Assembly (NCBI GenBank): GCA_047495785.1
Contig: JBLDXI010000020.1
Span: 558,001-622,000 of the forward strand
Direction: 5' to 3'
DNA: 64,000 bases
Origin: Lepidodermella squamata
Lineage: Eukaryota; Gastrotricha
A program made the position numbers and the translations under genes. Positions 23,899-34,429 of the stretch are shown here, piece after piece. The notes below the pieces were generated by a model. The model searched no databases. It was not told the DNA's origin and saw nothing but the letters and a program-made list of their open reading frames with translations. Every line of letters begins with the position of its first letter. The first letter of the stretch is position 1.

Positions 23899-26781
23899 TC
23901 AGAGAATGGCGAACAGCTTTTTCAATTCTATCATGAGTTCCCAGTCGGCGCGCTGCATATCGTCGCGGAACCATTCTTTGACCGCGTCGATAGATTCGCG
24001 AGTAACTTTCGACACCAACATGTCCTTCTCGTCAAAATGACGGCCGTACATTTTTGGTCCTCCTTCGGTACCAGACACCGGCTCAATTTTTATACAAACT
24101 TCCAGGGGCGATCGAGCGGAAGGCACTTGCTTATGATTTGCTTCAATTGACGTAACGCGGCCCAGTTCTACGAACGGACGATCAGTCGAGGCCGTGCAAA
24201 TTGGGGTGCCCTCGACAAGCCGGCCTGACTCGACACGCACACCCATGACAATAGGATCTCGGGAGTTGAAAATAAACTCTGGAAGAATTTTCAGCTTAAC
24301 CGGGAAAACGGCGACGTTCTTTAACTCCGCTTGTTTCCGCTTCTTATGCTCGTCACGGTACTGACCAAATTTATCGGTCAAATGGTAAATGATGTCGGCT
24401 TCGAAAATTCGCACACCCAAGGAATCGGCGAGTTGGCGAGCGTCGGCTTCGACTCGCACATCAAAGGCTAGGATAACAGCAAACTGAGGGTCACGCTCCA
24501 GCATAGCAGAGCAGCGCATGACATCGCGACGGTGCACCGGTCCGACTGCGATATCAGCATATGGCACTTTCTCCTGACGCAAATAAGTCAACAAAGCCTC
24601 AAGAGCGCCAAGGGTGCTAGCCTGAACCGACACACCGGTATCGGCTTTTTTAAGCTGCAGTTCGCCTAAAGCAGCGTCCAAGTTGCCCTGCATCTCCCGG
24701 CGGCATTCTTCGAGTTCATCCGGGTGACGGAGGATGCCAAGTGGGAGACCGGCCAAAGCGCGCTCAGCCGCGTCTCCTCGAAGCACCAGTCGCAAGGCGG
24801 TAGCACCTTTAACGCGGTGGTGACGTGAATAGCGTGAAGATTTAACACGCAACTCGCGCATAGGCTGAGGGGTGAGCAATTCTCGAATGACGGCTTCCAC
24901 AGCACCGTCAACGGTCGGTACCAATACCGAATTTCCGACTCGCAAACGTCCATTAACAAGTAATACGTCCATGACCGGACCAAGGCCAGGCACGGATTTG
25001 ACCTCCATGATAGAGCATTGAGTCTCGTTCGAAAAGCGAAGGCGTTTCGAAAGTGTTGGTAAAACGCGGCAGAGGCGAACAAGTTGCGACACAATAGTTC
25101 CCAGACCGTCTCCGGTGACAGCAGATGTAGGAACGCACGGTACGTAGTCTTCCGTCAGTTGCTGATCGGTAAGAGTGTTGTACACGCGGGCGTTGAGCGA
25201 TGCCTCAGCTGCCAGCTGCACAATAACTTGATTGCAGCGATCTTTGAACTCCGACTGAACAGCGGCGTTTTGCGAATTGATCGACTTCATGATATCGGTG
25301 CGCGAGCCGGTCGTCTTCCAGCCGTAAAGACGATCCACCTTGTTGAGCGCGATTATGAATGGCACGTTGCGTTTTCGAATGATCTTCAAAGATTCAATAG
25401 TCTGTGGTTCGAGGCCGTGCATCAGATCAACGACCAAAATAGCGACGTCGCACAAGCTAGATCCTCGCATACGGAGGTTAGAGAAAGACTCGTGTCCGGG
25501 TGTGTCAATGAACATAATGCCTGGAAGTTGGCCGAGCTGAGCTTCAGCGGCGCTTTTCACTGCCTGGGCGGATTGGGCGTTGGCGAATCCTAAGCGGAGC
25601 TGTTCACGCAGCTGTTCGCCTGCCATCTCACCGAGGGCTTCGATCGGTACGTTAGTTCCGCCGATTTGCTGAGTGATACCACCAGCTTCACCGGACTGAA
25701 CGTTTGAACGGCGAAGCTTATCCAACAAGCTGGTTTTACCAGTATCGACGTGACCTAGGACGCAAACGATGGCGGCTCGGTAAACAGTTTTATCTGGATC
25801 ACTTTCTAAGCGTTTGGCTTCTGCGCGCTTTCGACGGGCACCGATGCGGTCGGAAGCTGGTATTGCGGCATCTTCTGGGCTCGATAGTCCACTGTCCGTG
25901 TCAGAATCCTTCATCGGGTCATCCAATTCAGCGTCCGCCGCTGCTTTTTGAGCAGCTTGCGCTTGCTGACTAGCAGCGGTCTTTTTATTATTAGCGTCAT
26001 TGTTTTCAGCCTCGGCAGGTTCTTCCTCATCGGTCGAAACGTCCCAGGTTTCCGGAAGCGAGCCCTCGGATTTGTCATCTTTGACTTCCTCCGCTTCGGG
26101 AGATTTGTCGGCCGCTTTCGCATCGGCTTTTGGCTTTTTTCGAAATTCCTTTTTCGGTTTTTCTGTGGGCGCCTGGCCAGCAGCTGTAGCCTGGCCAAGC
26201 ACTTGCTCGCGCTCCTTAAGCATCTGCTCAAAACGTTCTTTGTCGCGTTTTTGTTTTTCAGTTAAGACCAGTCCTTTGGCTTTCTTCTCCGCCAACTTCG
26301 CTTTTTCTTTCTCCTTCTTTAAACGCTTTTTTTCCTCTGCCTCTTGGAGAGCCTTTTCTCGTGCAATCCGCGCTTCTTCCGCTTTTCGCTCCTTTTCTTC
26401 GGCTTCGCGTTGCAGGCGTTCGTTCTCCGCTGCGATGCGAGCCAACTCCTCACGCATGATGCGAGCGCGCATTTCTGCAGCAGTCTCTTTCTTTTCTTTG
26501 CCTTTTTCCTTTTCTTTCTCTTTCGCTTTCTTCTTCTTATCTTTTTTCTTTTTAGCAGCGGCAGACGCGTCGGTACCACCAGCAACATTTTCTTCGCCAC
26601 TGTCGTCACCATCGTCATCATTGACTGCGACGAGTAATAAATCGTGAAAAATAAGTACCTCAAAATTGTAATTTCACGGCATACCATTCAACGCGGCAAT
26701 CTTTGATGTGGCATCGCTGCTCTTCTCGTTGTCAGCCGGAGCCGGAGTCGTTCCGTTTGCGACTGTTGCCTCGCTTGACAT
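23899..26781 (-). CDS. EIF5B: Translation initiation factor eIF5B
   Basis: GTPase of the IF2 family that promotes 60S subunit joining. Two exons (26685-26781 and 23899-26624) give 940 residues. The charged, lysine- and glutamate-rich N-terminal third is typical of eukaryotic eIF5B. The G domain starts around residue 250: P-loop VLGHVDTGKTSLLDKL, switch I GGITQQIGGT, G3 DTPGHESF, G4 NKVD. Domains II-IV follow, including the SVQASTLGALEALL segment and an intact C-terminal helix (ESIDAVKEWFRDDM, ELMIELKKLFAIL). Length is between yeast and human eIF5B. It starts 136 bases after the exosome-subunit stop. An acceptor-like site (ggattag, near 26805) lies between an AATAAA and the start codon. Confidence 0.95.
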
Positions 26782-26917
26782 GACAGGCAAATATACTTTA
26801 AAATCCTAATCCAATGAAGAAATGATCATGAATAAGGAGTTGCGTTGCCATTGTAGCGTTTATGAAAATCGAAACAACTTGTTTATTACCAAAATTAGCT
26901 CAACACTTATCAGGCCA

Positions 26918-27724
26918 CTATCCCGATGTTTGCAGTGCTTCTGTTAGAATCGGCCGAACAGCTGCCGAAGTTGCAATCAAACAAGTCAAAACTTGCGAGT
27001 GCTTCTGAGAAAATGCCGCGCAGGCGGCACTACTAAATTTCTCATCGTTCGACCTGTGCCACCACATAGCAGTGAATTGACCCAAATTAGGCATAACGGT
27101 ACCAGCAACTAAAACCGCAGCGTTCGACATTTCAGAGGCGCCTGGATCCACAAGTAACTTCGAAGAATCAGCTGAAATTGAGCAAATGCTTCCAACTACC
27201 AAGTCACGAAGAGGTACCCCTCGAGCCATCAAAGCGACACTTCCAGCATTCACGCATGAGACAATTAACTGCATGAGCGCCAATTCCTCGCACAAATTCG
27301 CCGAATCTAAACTGGATACAGATTCGATCGGCAACTCGACGACAAAATTCAAGTCAAATGCAGTTCCAGCCCATCCAGTAGGTGGTGTCGTGAGAGTTGG
27401 CAAGAGAGCTGTATGAATCGATTTTTCAATAATTTGTTTCTGCCACCATTTGGGGGTTTCATTTTCTCGAGCAGTAAGTTTGATACACAACGGGGAATTC
27501 GATGTTGAGGTTACTTGGGGCCGGGGCCCATCGACTTCGCAATAAACTTTAAGAGAGCCGCCGCATTCAGATCCGAGACTGCGCTCAACGACACATGACG
27601 CTTGGGATGAAAACAGCTGCTGAGAATCATCATCAATGTTTTGTCTAAAGGCTATCACTGTAATAGGACTGTGTTGGTACTCGCTCCTCCCATCATAGCG
27701 CTTCCCCGAGGGTACAGGCTTCAT
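26918..27724 (-). CDS. Exosome core subunit, RNase PH family (MTR3/EXOSC6-like)
   Basis: Single-exon frame of 268 residues. The N terminus KRYDGRSEYQHSPI resembles the RxDGR start of RNase PH-type exosome subunits. A middle strand GGSLKVYCEVDGPRPQ corresponds to the 'V.V.V.GP' core, and the C-terminal half (CVNAGSVALMARGVPLRDLVVGS, then VAGTVMPNLGQFTAMW) best fits MTR3/EXOSC6, where MYDLVVG and LMP occur at matching places. The eukaryotic ring subunits are catalytically dead, so no active-site claim is made. RRP46 or RRP41 remain possible. An acceptor-like site (tattttctttcag) ends about 32 bases before the ATG. It is the first gene of a five-gene same-strand run. Confidence 0.72.
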   Translation of the reverse strand: MKPVPSGKRYDGRSEYQHSPITVIAFRQNIDDDSQQLFSSQASCVVERSLGSECGGSLKVYCEVDGPRPQVTSTSNSPLCIKLTARENETPKWWQKQIIEKSIHTALLPTLTTPPTGWAGTAFDLNFVVELPIESVSSLDSANLCEELALMQLIVSCVNAGSVALMARGVPLRDLVVGSICSISADSSKLLVDPGASEMSNAAVLVAGTVMPNLGQFTAMWWHRSNDEKFSSAACAAFSQKHSQVLTCLIATSAAVRPILTEALQTSG

Positions 27725-27756
27725 TGTATAATATCTTCAAATGAGAAAATCTTCAA

Positions 27757-29256
27757 CTGAAAGAAAATATTGTTCAATTATGAGTCTTATAGATGGCGAC
27801 AGATAAAATCTAAAACAATTTAAAGCAAGTATTACAGGAGGATTGCTGGCATCTGGCATAATAAAAATACTTCGGTATGTATGATTACACTTGGAAGCTC
27901 AATTTCAAAGCTCGGAACTACTGAAACGGACTGAACAAACCACAATTTGCCCGTCGGTACCCGTGGAATGCCTGGGTAAACTGTGAACGTTCGATTTCGG
28001 ACTTGAACTCATAATAAATAATAAATTCAGAAAAGTTTAGGCCTAGTTTACTAGCTACTAAAAATGCCCCTATCGCCGGATACTCAAGATATTGCGAACT
28101 GTTTCGCCATGGCTCAGGACTATAATTAACATCCAGCAATATTGCATTTTTACTATGACGGGGACATGCTTGAAATAGGACAAAACCCTACATTGAACGA
28201 AAGCCAACCATATGCCAATATTGGATATTGGAATAAGAGATGAGATAGAGTACACATGAAGGTGTAATTAGCACCTCATACGCAAAGAAAAGCGTTCCTT
28301 CGCCTGAGAATTGAGAATTGGCCGTGGTATAACCTGTTAAGCATTAGGCACAAACGACACCAACGTCACCAAGAAAATTGTGACAAAGAATTTAACAATG
28401 TAAAAGCTATCGTGGCGAAGGCAGCGTCATGCAGAAAATACTATCTTCTCTCGTATGGTACCATGCCTAAAGCGTTGTTTCGGGATTACATCACATGCAC
28501 AACACTCCCACTACCACCGGCTTCAAAAAACAAATACCGCCAAATTTCATTTCATTTCCATCGTTAATTTCAATATATTGACAAAGACTGAACAAAATGT
28601 GTATTTACATATAAAATTTTATACAGCGAAACGGAAATATTGGCTTTGTCTCCAATCCACGTGACGTAGTAGAGTTTCTTTATCTCATCGAAAACAAATA
28701 GCTTGTTGGCTATCAAATCGGAACTGTAGGCCAATGAAGCCAAGTGACAAATGCTAATGCCAAGTACGGTGATGCTAGCGAAGCAATCAGCGAATACTTT
28801 CAAAGCCACCTACCTGCTTTGAGTTACAGCAATTTGCGTTGAAATACAAAACGTTGGGTGTTATGTTTGAAATTTCTTTCGGTTGGATTCATCAGAATGC
28901 CCAACACTGAGAAACAGCCTATCATGTATCATATAACTTGAGATACTCCTCAATCTGGTTGTTTTATTAAATTTCCTTTCATTTGTTCATATTTTGCCTG
29001 TTTTATTGTCATAATTGTTGACAGTAATGTAGCAGTGTTTGATTAGCTTGAATGTAAATAACGTCATCGGCTTTTGACGCCAGGCTGTCAAAGTGATTTC
29101 AAAGTGATAAACCTCCGGGAGATCAATGCTCAATCTCGACATTGAAGAACTTGTACATTCCATCTTTGTAATGGCGTTAGCTTTGCTAAACTTTGTCTTT
29201 ATCTTACCTTTTATGGTGTAGATCGTTTTCAAAGAAATATTTTTATTGTGATAAAA
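27757..29256. other. Divergent spacer between EXOSC6-like and ENSA genes
   Basis: 1.5 kb holding the promoters of two divergent genes. A minus-strand frame at 28570-28809 has a hydrophobic stretch (ASITVLGISICHLASLAY) and an acceptor-like AG before it. Without a start codon or family match I do not call it a gene. Confidence 0.45.
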
Positions 29257-29906
29257 ATGGCTGAATCTTCAGCTGATATCAAAGTCATGCCAACGGTGCC
29301 CCTCCAAATTTCGCCATATGAACAAGAAGCATCCTCTGATTCCCAGGTAATTGTTTGAATTCGATAATGAGCACTGAGATAATGACTTGGCATCTTTTGC
29401 AGAACATCCAGGACGTGGATGACATTGCTGTGGTCAGAATGGAGGAACAGAAACTTCAAGCCAAGTATCCAAACTTGGCAAAGACCAGTGTCTCATCGAG
29501 CTTTCTCCAAAAACAGCTTAGCAAAGGGGTAAGTTGAATAATTATGTCCCACCTTCTACAGATGTTTGATGATGCTTTATTACAGCTTGTCTTCGATTCT
29601 GGGGATTATAATGCAGCGAAATCCAAAGTTCAAACAAAGAAGCCTTTGAAGCCAGAAGAGCAGTTGCAGCTGTCTATGATTAACAGTTTACCTGCTGATT
29701 CTCCGGCGCCCCATCATCAGCTCCCTCCCCCTCAACCGTCAGGTAGTGGCGCCAGTTCTCCGGTTGTCTATTCTCGTTCGCAATCGCTCACTCCTGCTTT
29801 GATGACATCGTCAACCCTTGGGCTAGGAACCTCAGGAGTTCAACCAAGTGGTCGCCCGGTTCGCAAACCTTCTGTTACGTCGCAAAGCCGGCTTGCCGCT
29901 TCATAA
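29257..29906 (+). CDS. Endosulfine/ARPP19 family PP2A-B55 inhibitor
   Basis: Small phosphoprotein that inhibits PP2A-B55 after Greatwall kinase phosphorylates the serine in FDSGDY, so it times mitosis. Three exons (29257-29346, 29403-29528, 29586-29906) give 178 residues. The diagnostic core is present: EEQKLQAKYPNL, FLQKQLSKG, then VFDSGDYNAAKSK with the target serine. The C terminus ends VRKPSVTSQSRLAAS, which resembles the RKxS protein kinase A site near the end of vertebrate ENSA/ARPP19. In vertebrates the residues before FDSGDY are KY; here an exon junction leaves LV, a departure in the B55-binding region. The C-terminal extension is longer and Pro/Ser/Gln-rich. Confidence 0.9.
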
Positions 29907-31137
29907 TTGAAAGCTTTCTTTCGCATTTACCGAAATACCGAAATTTCCGCATTAATTATAAAAGACTTGTAAATCTTTTTGAAAATGATTTCTTTTCACA
30001 CCCTACTGTTTCCTTCTGAATCCAGTCTGGAAATCAATTATCGGTGGATGGTATCTAGTGTTCAAGTTGTTCGTGCGTAATTTCATTTTCTTTCTTGAGC
30101 ATTTGCAACGCTTGATTAGCGCTCTAATCATCTTACGGCGCTAAAAATTGCTGTCACTGACCATCGCAGATTGGAAAAAGTTAAAAGGGCAATCAGTGCG
30201 CAACAACCCGGGTTTTTGTTTTTGCCTTTCCTATCGTTCGTTTCGCTCTTGCTAGTGAGTTTGTATTCATACTTGTATATAAGTCTTCACTTAAGAACTG
30301 GAACTGATATTTTACTCTGAAGTCAAGCTTCGATTGACCGATACAAATGCTTGATATGAAAACACAGAATTTATGCTTCAGCCCCTCTCATGCTTCGCAA
30401 GTCTTCTGGCTTCAAAGCTGATTCATGGCTGTTTCTGTTCACTGATGTCGTGTAACGCAATTCACATTTATCTCATCCGATCTTTCAGGATGAGACCGCT
30501 TGCTATTCAACATCAATTTTGTCATGTCTCGCTAATGCTTGACTGTTGAATAGAGCATTTCACATACGAATGGTAAAAACTCCCAAACTCATGCGTTTCT
30601 TTTTATTTGTACGCCAATCGCAATGCTAATCATAACAAATACGGACGCGTTTATCTTGAGAACTTAACCCTCATTTATCTCGCGTTATCATGTTGTCCTC
30701 ATGCAGATTCATCCCAGCTTCGCGACAGTCATCTCATCAGCATAAGTTACCAGTCAGTGTGATTCTTATTTTTCGTGATATTAATCACACATTATAATTT
30801 GAATGGAAAAAACTTGATGCTGATGCTTGAATGGGTAAAATCGCCGCCGATCCGTGGAAAATTCATTCCCGATAGGGATAGCTTGCGCACTGTGTCTCTG
30901 GTAGGAAACTGAACTTTTTATGTCGTCTCTCGTTTGTTATGGAACACCTCTTAGTGGAGTGTCTCATAAGTGATTAGCGGGACGTGCATTTCTGAACATG
31001 CATTGGTCTCGTCGTCAGCAAATATCGACTCTAGCTGTCTATATTTGAAAAATAAACATTCATTTCTTTCTGACCCGGTTTTATATTTTTTTATCATATT
31101 GCATCGAGTATTATAATTGAGCCAAATGACGAGATGA
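29907..31137. other. 3' spacer after ENSA
   Basis: 1.2 kb without a supported gene, probably including the ENSA 3' UTR and the end region of the convergent small membrane-protein gene. An AATAAA lies near 31052. No repeat or RNA gene recognised. Confidence 0.5.
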
Positions 31138-31805
31138 TCAACAGCATTTGCCTTTAAAAACTCCGGTAACTGCTAACGATACCAAAATCACAAATATTAG
31201 ACTGCAAACGAGTAGAAAGCCTGTTATTGTATATTCGCACGTTGTATCGCAGTTGGGAATGGCAAGCCAGTCGAAAGCAAGCAGTTTATTTTCGAGGTGC
31301 AACGACTGATTGTTGAATTTGATCACTTTATCGGATGGAGTACTGCTATTTTCAGGCGATAAAGACGTGATGATCGAGTTAACGGCGTGCGAGTTTTCTG
31401 GCAAGCAGCATACGTAAGGATCGGCGCAACCTTCAGTTAATATTCGCTCTTCGTAGGTTTGCGGGCAAACAGCAGTACAAATGCCCCTGGCAAAATGGTA
31501 CAACGCAATCATTACTATAAATGCCGAGGAGTGGTGTTATTTTACGCAGCAAAAAACACCGCTATTCATGGTTAATGTATATTATTCTTACCCTGGTGCA
31601 ATAGCCTGGCAAGCTGATGAATTCTGGCGGTGTGAAGCATTTGCTGTAGTAAAACAAGAGCATAGAAGAAAAGGTTACTATCAGAAAGTGTTGTTTTTGT
31701 CAAAGTTCAAATACCTGTACATGAAACGCCGGCTTGCAGTACAAGCAGTATGACCCTGAAGAGTTTTTCAAGCCGCGTAGTGGCGCATAAAAAACGTCTT
31801 ATCAT
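31138..31805 (-). CDS. Small single-pass membrane protein with clip-like cysteine module (copy 1)
   Basis: Three exons (31715-31805, 31592-31643, 31138-31486) give 163 residues. The N terminus from ATG 31803-31805 has a hydrophobic core (LFRVILLVLQAGVSC), read as a signal peptide. The ectodomain has the spacing ACQAIAPGGICTAVC, then 12 residues, GC, four residues, CC (PYVCCLPEN). This resembles clip or big-defensin-like disulfide modules in having an early Cys-Gly-Gly-x-Cys stretch and a terminal VCC. A Ser/Thr/Asn-rich stalk with NNQS and NSS sequons follows, then a C-terminal transmembrane helix (LVCSLIFVILVSLAVTGVF) ending KGKCC. It has no protease domain. A paralogue lies next to it on the same strand. 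Function unknown; a surface or immune-type role is only inference. Confidence 0.7.
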
Positions 31806-32513
31806 TTTTCCGTCAACAAACCACATAGGTAATGATATGCAGTTTGGCTATGTCGTATAAAGTTCTTAATAATAATTTTAGTAAATGAAGGTATCAGCAT
31901 AGTAAATATTTCATTACAGAAAAGAGACGTGGAATGAAGCCGTAATAGAAGTAATAGGAAGTTTGCGGATTTGCGAATGAATACGCGTAAGGTAGCACAC
32001 GGATATCTGAAAAGAGAAAACTCGCTTTAGAATTAATTTCACTTGAAAAGCGCGTACCTATGCGCGTGTTTCCAATCCGGCGTCTGCCTATTACTTTCTC
32101 ATACATATACACTCTGCGTTGTGGCGAATGGTTCAGTGCCCAAACAGCTTTATTTTCAAATCTACGACCCTCGTCGTATCAACATATACTGGAGAACCGC
32201 AACTTTTCTCGCTTGTACACAAATTGGCGTGCAATTATTTATAGCTCCTAAAATGTAGAGCGCGATTATCGCTTACCTACCTCTGAAATTCACCGTCAAA
32301 GTGCTCGCTTGCATCGTACATCATCGCATTATAATTATACCAAACACAAATTTCATGTGATTGAGACGCAGAGTTTACCATGCCGTTGTTACATATATTT
32401 CAATTTTCATCATCATCTCGATTGTTTTGGTGACATTCGAGGTCATATACACGATGTAATTGAAGCTAATTGGCAAGTTTATTTTAGCAAACATAACCCG
32501 TGGTAATATTTAA
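31806..32513. other. Spacer between the two clip-like genes
   Basis: About 0.7 kb between the copy 2 stop and the copy 1 start. Only short frames are present; it presumably carries the copy 1 promoter. Nothing else recognised. Confidence 0.45.
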
Positions 32514-34076
32514 TCAGCAACACCGCGTTAAATGCCCAGACATGGCCAGGCCTATGACAACCAATACGGTGATAGCGGCTGTGCCCATCAAAGTTAATAT
32601 TATTGCTTTGCAAAGAAACGAGCAGTCTTTTATGACAACGCCCTCTTCCTCTTCATAGGGCGAGTTAGCTGCCGTAATGAGCTGATGTGTCTCGGTCACT
32701 GTTCCATTCCCGCTGGAAGCCAACGATGTTGCTTTCCCATCAACGCGGCTGACGCTTTCTGTTGTTACGCTGACTTGTTTGCTTGTCACATCGTCATTGC
32801 GCACCTTATAAGCCCACGTCTGCTCGGTTTCATACACTGTCGGCATTACCGTACTTCCTCCGCTTTTTCCGCGCGTATCCGCTGTGCTAAAAGCTGAGTA
32901 GCGTTCGGGCGTGTTAAAAACTAATTAAGACACGTAGCATCAAGCTTCAAGATTTTTTTGCGCACTTTTTATATTTACCGTTCCAAACATCCTCCGGATC
33001 AACCCTGGTTGTCAGCTTCGTCGCCGCTTCAATTTCGGTGGCTATTTTCGGATAATTCACTTTTATAATTAAAATATTCAGCATTATCGATTTTTGTGTC
33101 ACCTTGCGAATGCCATGTTTCCCTCGACCAAAACGGCGTTGTCCATAGAGATGCTGGCTTAATTTCAAAGGTTGTGGTTTTAGTTTCGCCATGAGGCGTC
33201 GCGGCAATGACGGCATTTTCGGGCAAACAGCAGACGTAAGGGCTTGTACAGCCACCGAGCAGTTCATGTTCTTGATAGCCCACTGAGCAAACTGTAGTGC
33301 AAAATCCACCCGGTGCTAACGCAAGGCAGGCTGCTGAATCGTGACCTGGGATAGCATCAGCAAGCGCAGCAGCGACAACAGCAGCGCGGCCTAAAAATAA
33401 TATATCAAAAATATTGTGAATTTATTCTTCCACCACCACTGCGCGTGTGCGTTAGAGTTGTTTTCCTATCGTAATTGCCATTAGGCGAAAAGATGAAAGA
33501 GGAGAAGCAGTGTCCCTGGCCTTATCGATTTATACTTCCAGCTCTTCCGCAATATACCGCTACTTTGTATTTATAAATATTTCATTATGCCCCTGCATTC
33601 TAGCAATAATAGCTCATTATTAACTGTTTATTGTATTGTGTCGGGTATTAAGGAAGGCAACGTGACTGCCTATATAGGCCGAATATTACAAATTCAAAGA
33701 TGGTACCTTCCTCGAGATGTTGTTTGGCGGCATCGGGCGCGCCTGAAACCGCTGTGATGTTGATGATGAAAATCCAATAAATGCTTCGTAAGAAAAATAA
33801 AAACAGGCGAGCGGAATCAGCTGAATTGGCGCTGTTTCTTTTGCCGCTGTAATGGCTCTGATGAAAAGGGTAATGACGGTGCCGCAATACTATTGTATTG
33901 GCTGCTTCATGATGATGCTGATGCCGATGCGAAGATGGCGCGGATGAGTAGGCGGCCGATGAATATGCACAGCCGCCTGCTTCGTGCATAAGAAACTGGT
34001 AAAAATAGGACGGAATAATTGATGACTTTCCGGCATCCAACAGCCGCTCGATTTTGCATCTCGGCGATAGCGACAT
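32514..34076 (-). CDS. Single-pass membrane protein with clip-like cysteine module (copy 2)
   Basis: Four exons (33707-34076, 33103-33390, 32979-33026, 32514-32836) total 1029 bases, 342 residues. A hydrophobic segment LFLFFLRSIYWIFIINITAVSG precedes the ectodomain and looks like a signal sequence. It follows a histidine-rich stretch, so the true start (34074-34076, the in-frame ATG at 33987-33989, or an unseen exon) is unsure. The cysteine module SAACLALAPGGFCTTVC, 12 residues, GC, four residues, CC (PYVCCLPEN) keeps the spacing of copy 1 and most of its residues. After a longer Thr/Ser-rich stalk comes a juxtamembrane DCSFLC, a transmembrane helix (ILTLMGTAAITVLVVIGLAM) and the ending TRCC. 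Same design, same strand, diverged stalk: a tandem duplication. Confidence 0.65.
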
Positions 34077-34429
34077 GCCTATTTAGTTTTCGCTGAGAGG
34101 TAAATTTACAACAACAAGTGCGTTCTGCAACTGCTCTAGTCATGACCGTGAGCTCTCCGCTATTTCCTTTCTTCACACTGGACAGAGGTTTAGGATGATG
34201 AATAAATACCGACCCAGACAGAATGATAATTGGAAATGTCAAATTACTCTCACTTGCTCGTAATGAACCGTAATTACGGACAAACACTGTTACATTCATT
34301 TTATTCATAATTTGATATAAACTTGAAACAATTGTCTAAATGAAAGGCTGAAAGTTTCCGCTGAAGAGTATCTTCTGTAAAAATAAGAATCGGATATTTT
34401 ATCAAAATAAATATTTGGTTTTCGTTTTG

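Larger units (their letters stand above)
19067..27756 (-). other. Operon-like head-to-tail gene cluster
   Basis: EXOSC6-like, eIF5B, orphan, C3orf38-like and COG1 follow one another on the minus strand. The stop-to-start gaps are 136, 138, 110 and 87 bases. Four of the five start codons have a pyrimidine-AG acceptor-like site 16-32 bases upstream (exon starts near 27756, 26805, 23234 and 22069); the orphan gene lacks a clear one. That arrangement is what spliced-leader operons look like, but the spliced leader itself is not in the window. Confidence 0.5.

Noticed and set aside
24666-26687. Other long frames across the eIF5B locus on both strands
   Set aside because: They are shadows of the high-GC, charged eIF5B exon and have no splice or family support.
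28570-28809. Minus-strand 79-codon frame with a hydrophobic helix
   Set aside because: The frame begins with GTG, no upstream exon could be joined, and no family is recognised; noted in the spacer entry only.
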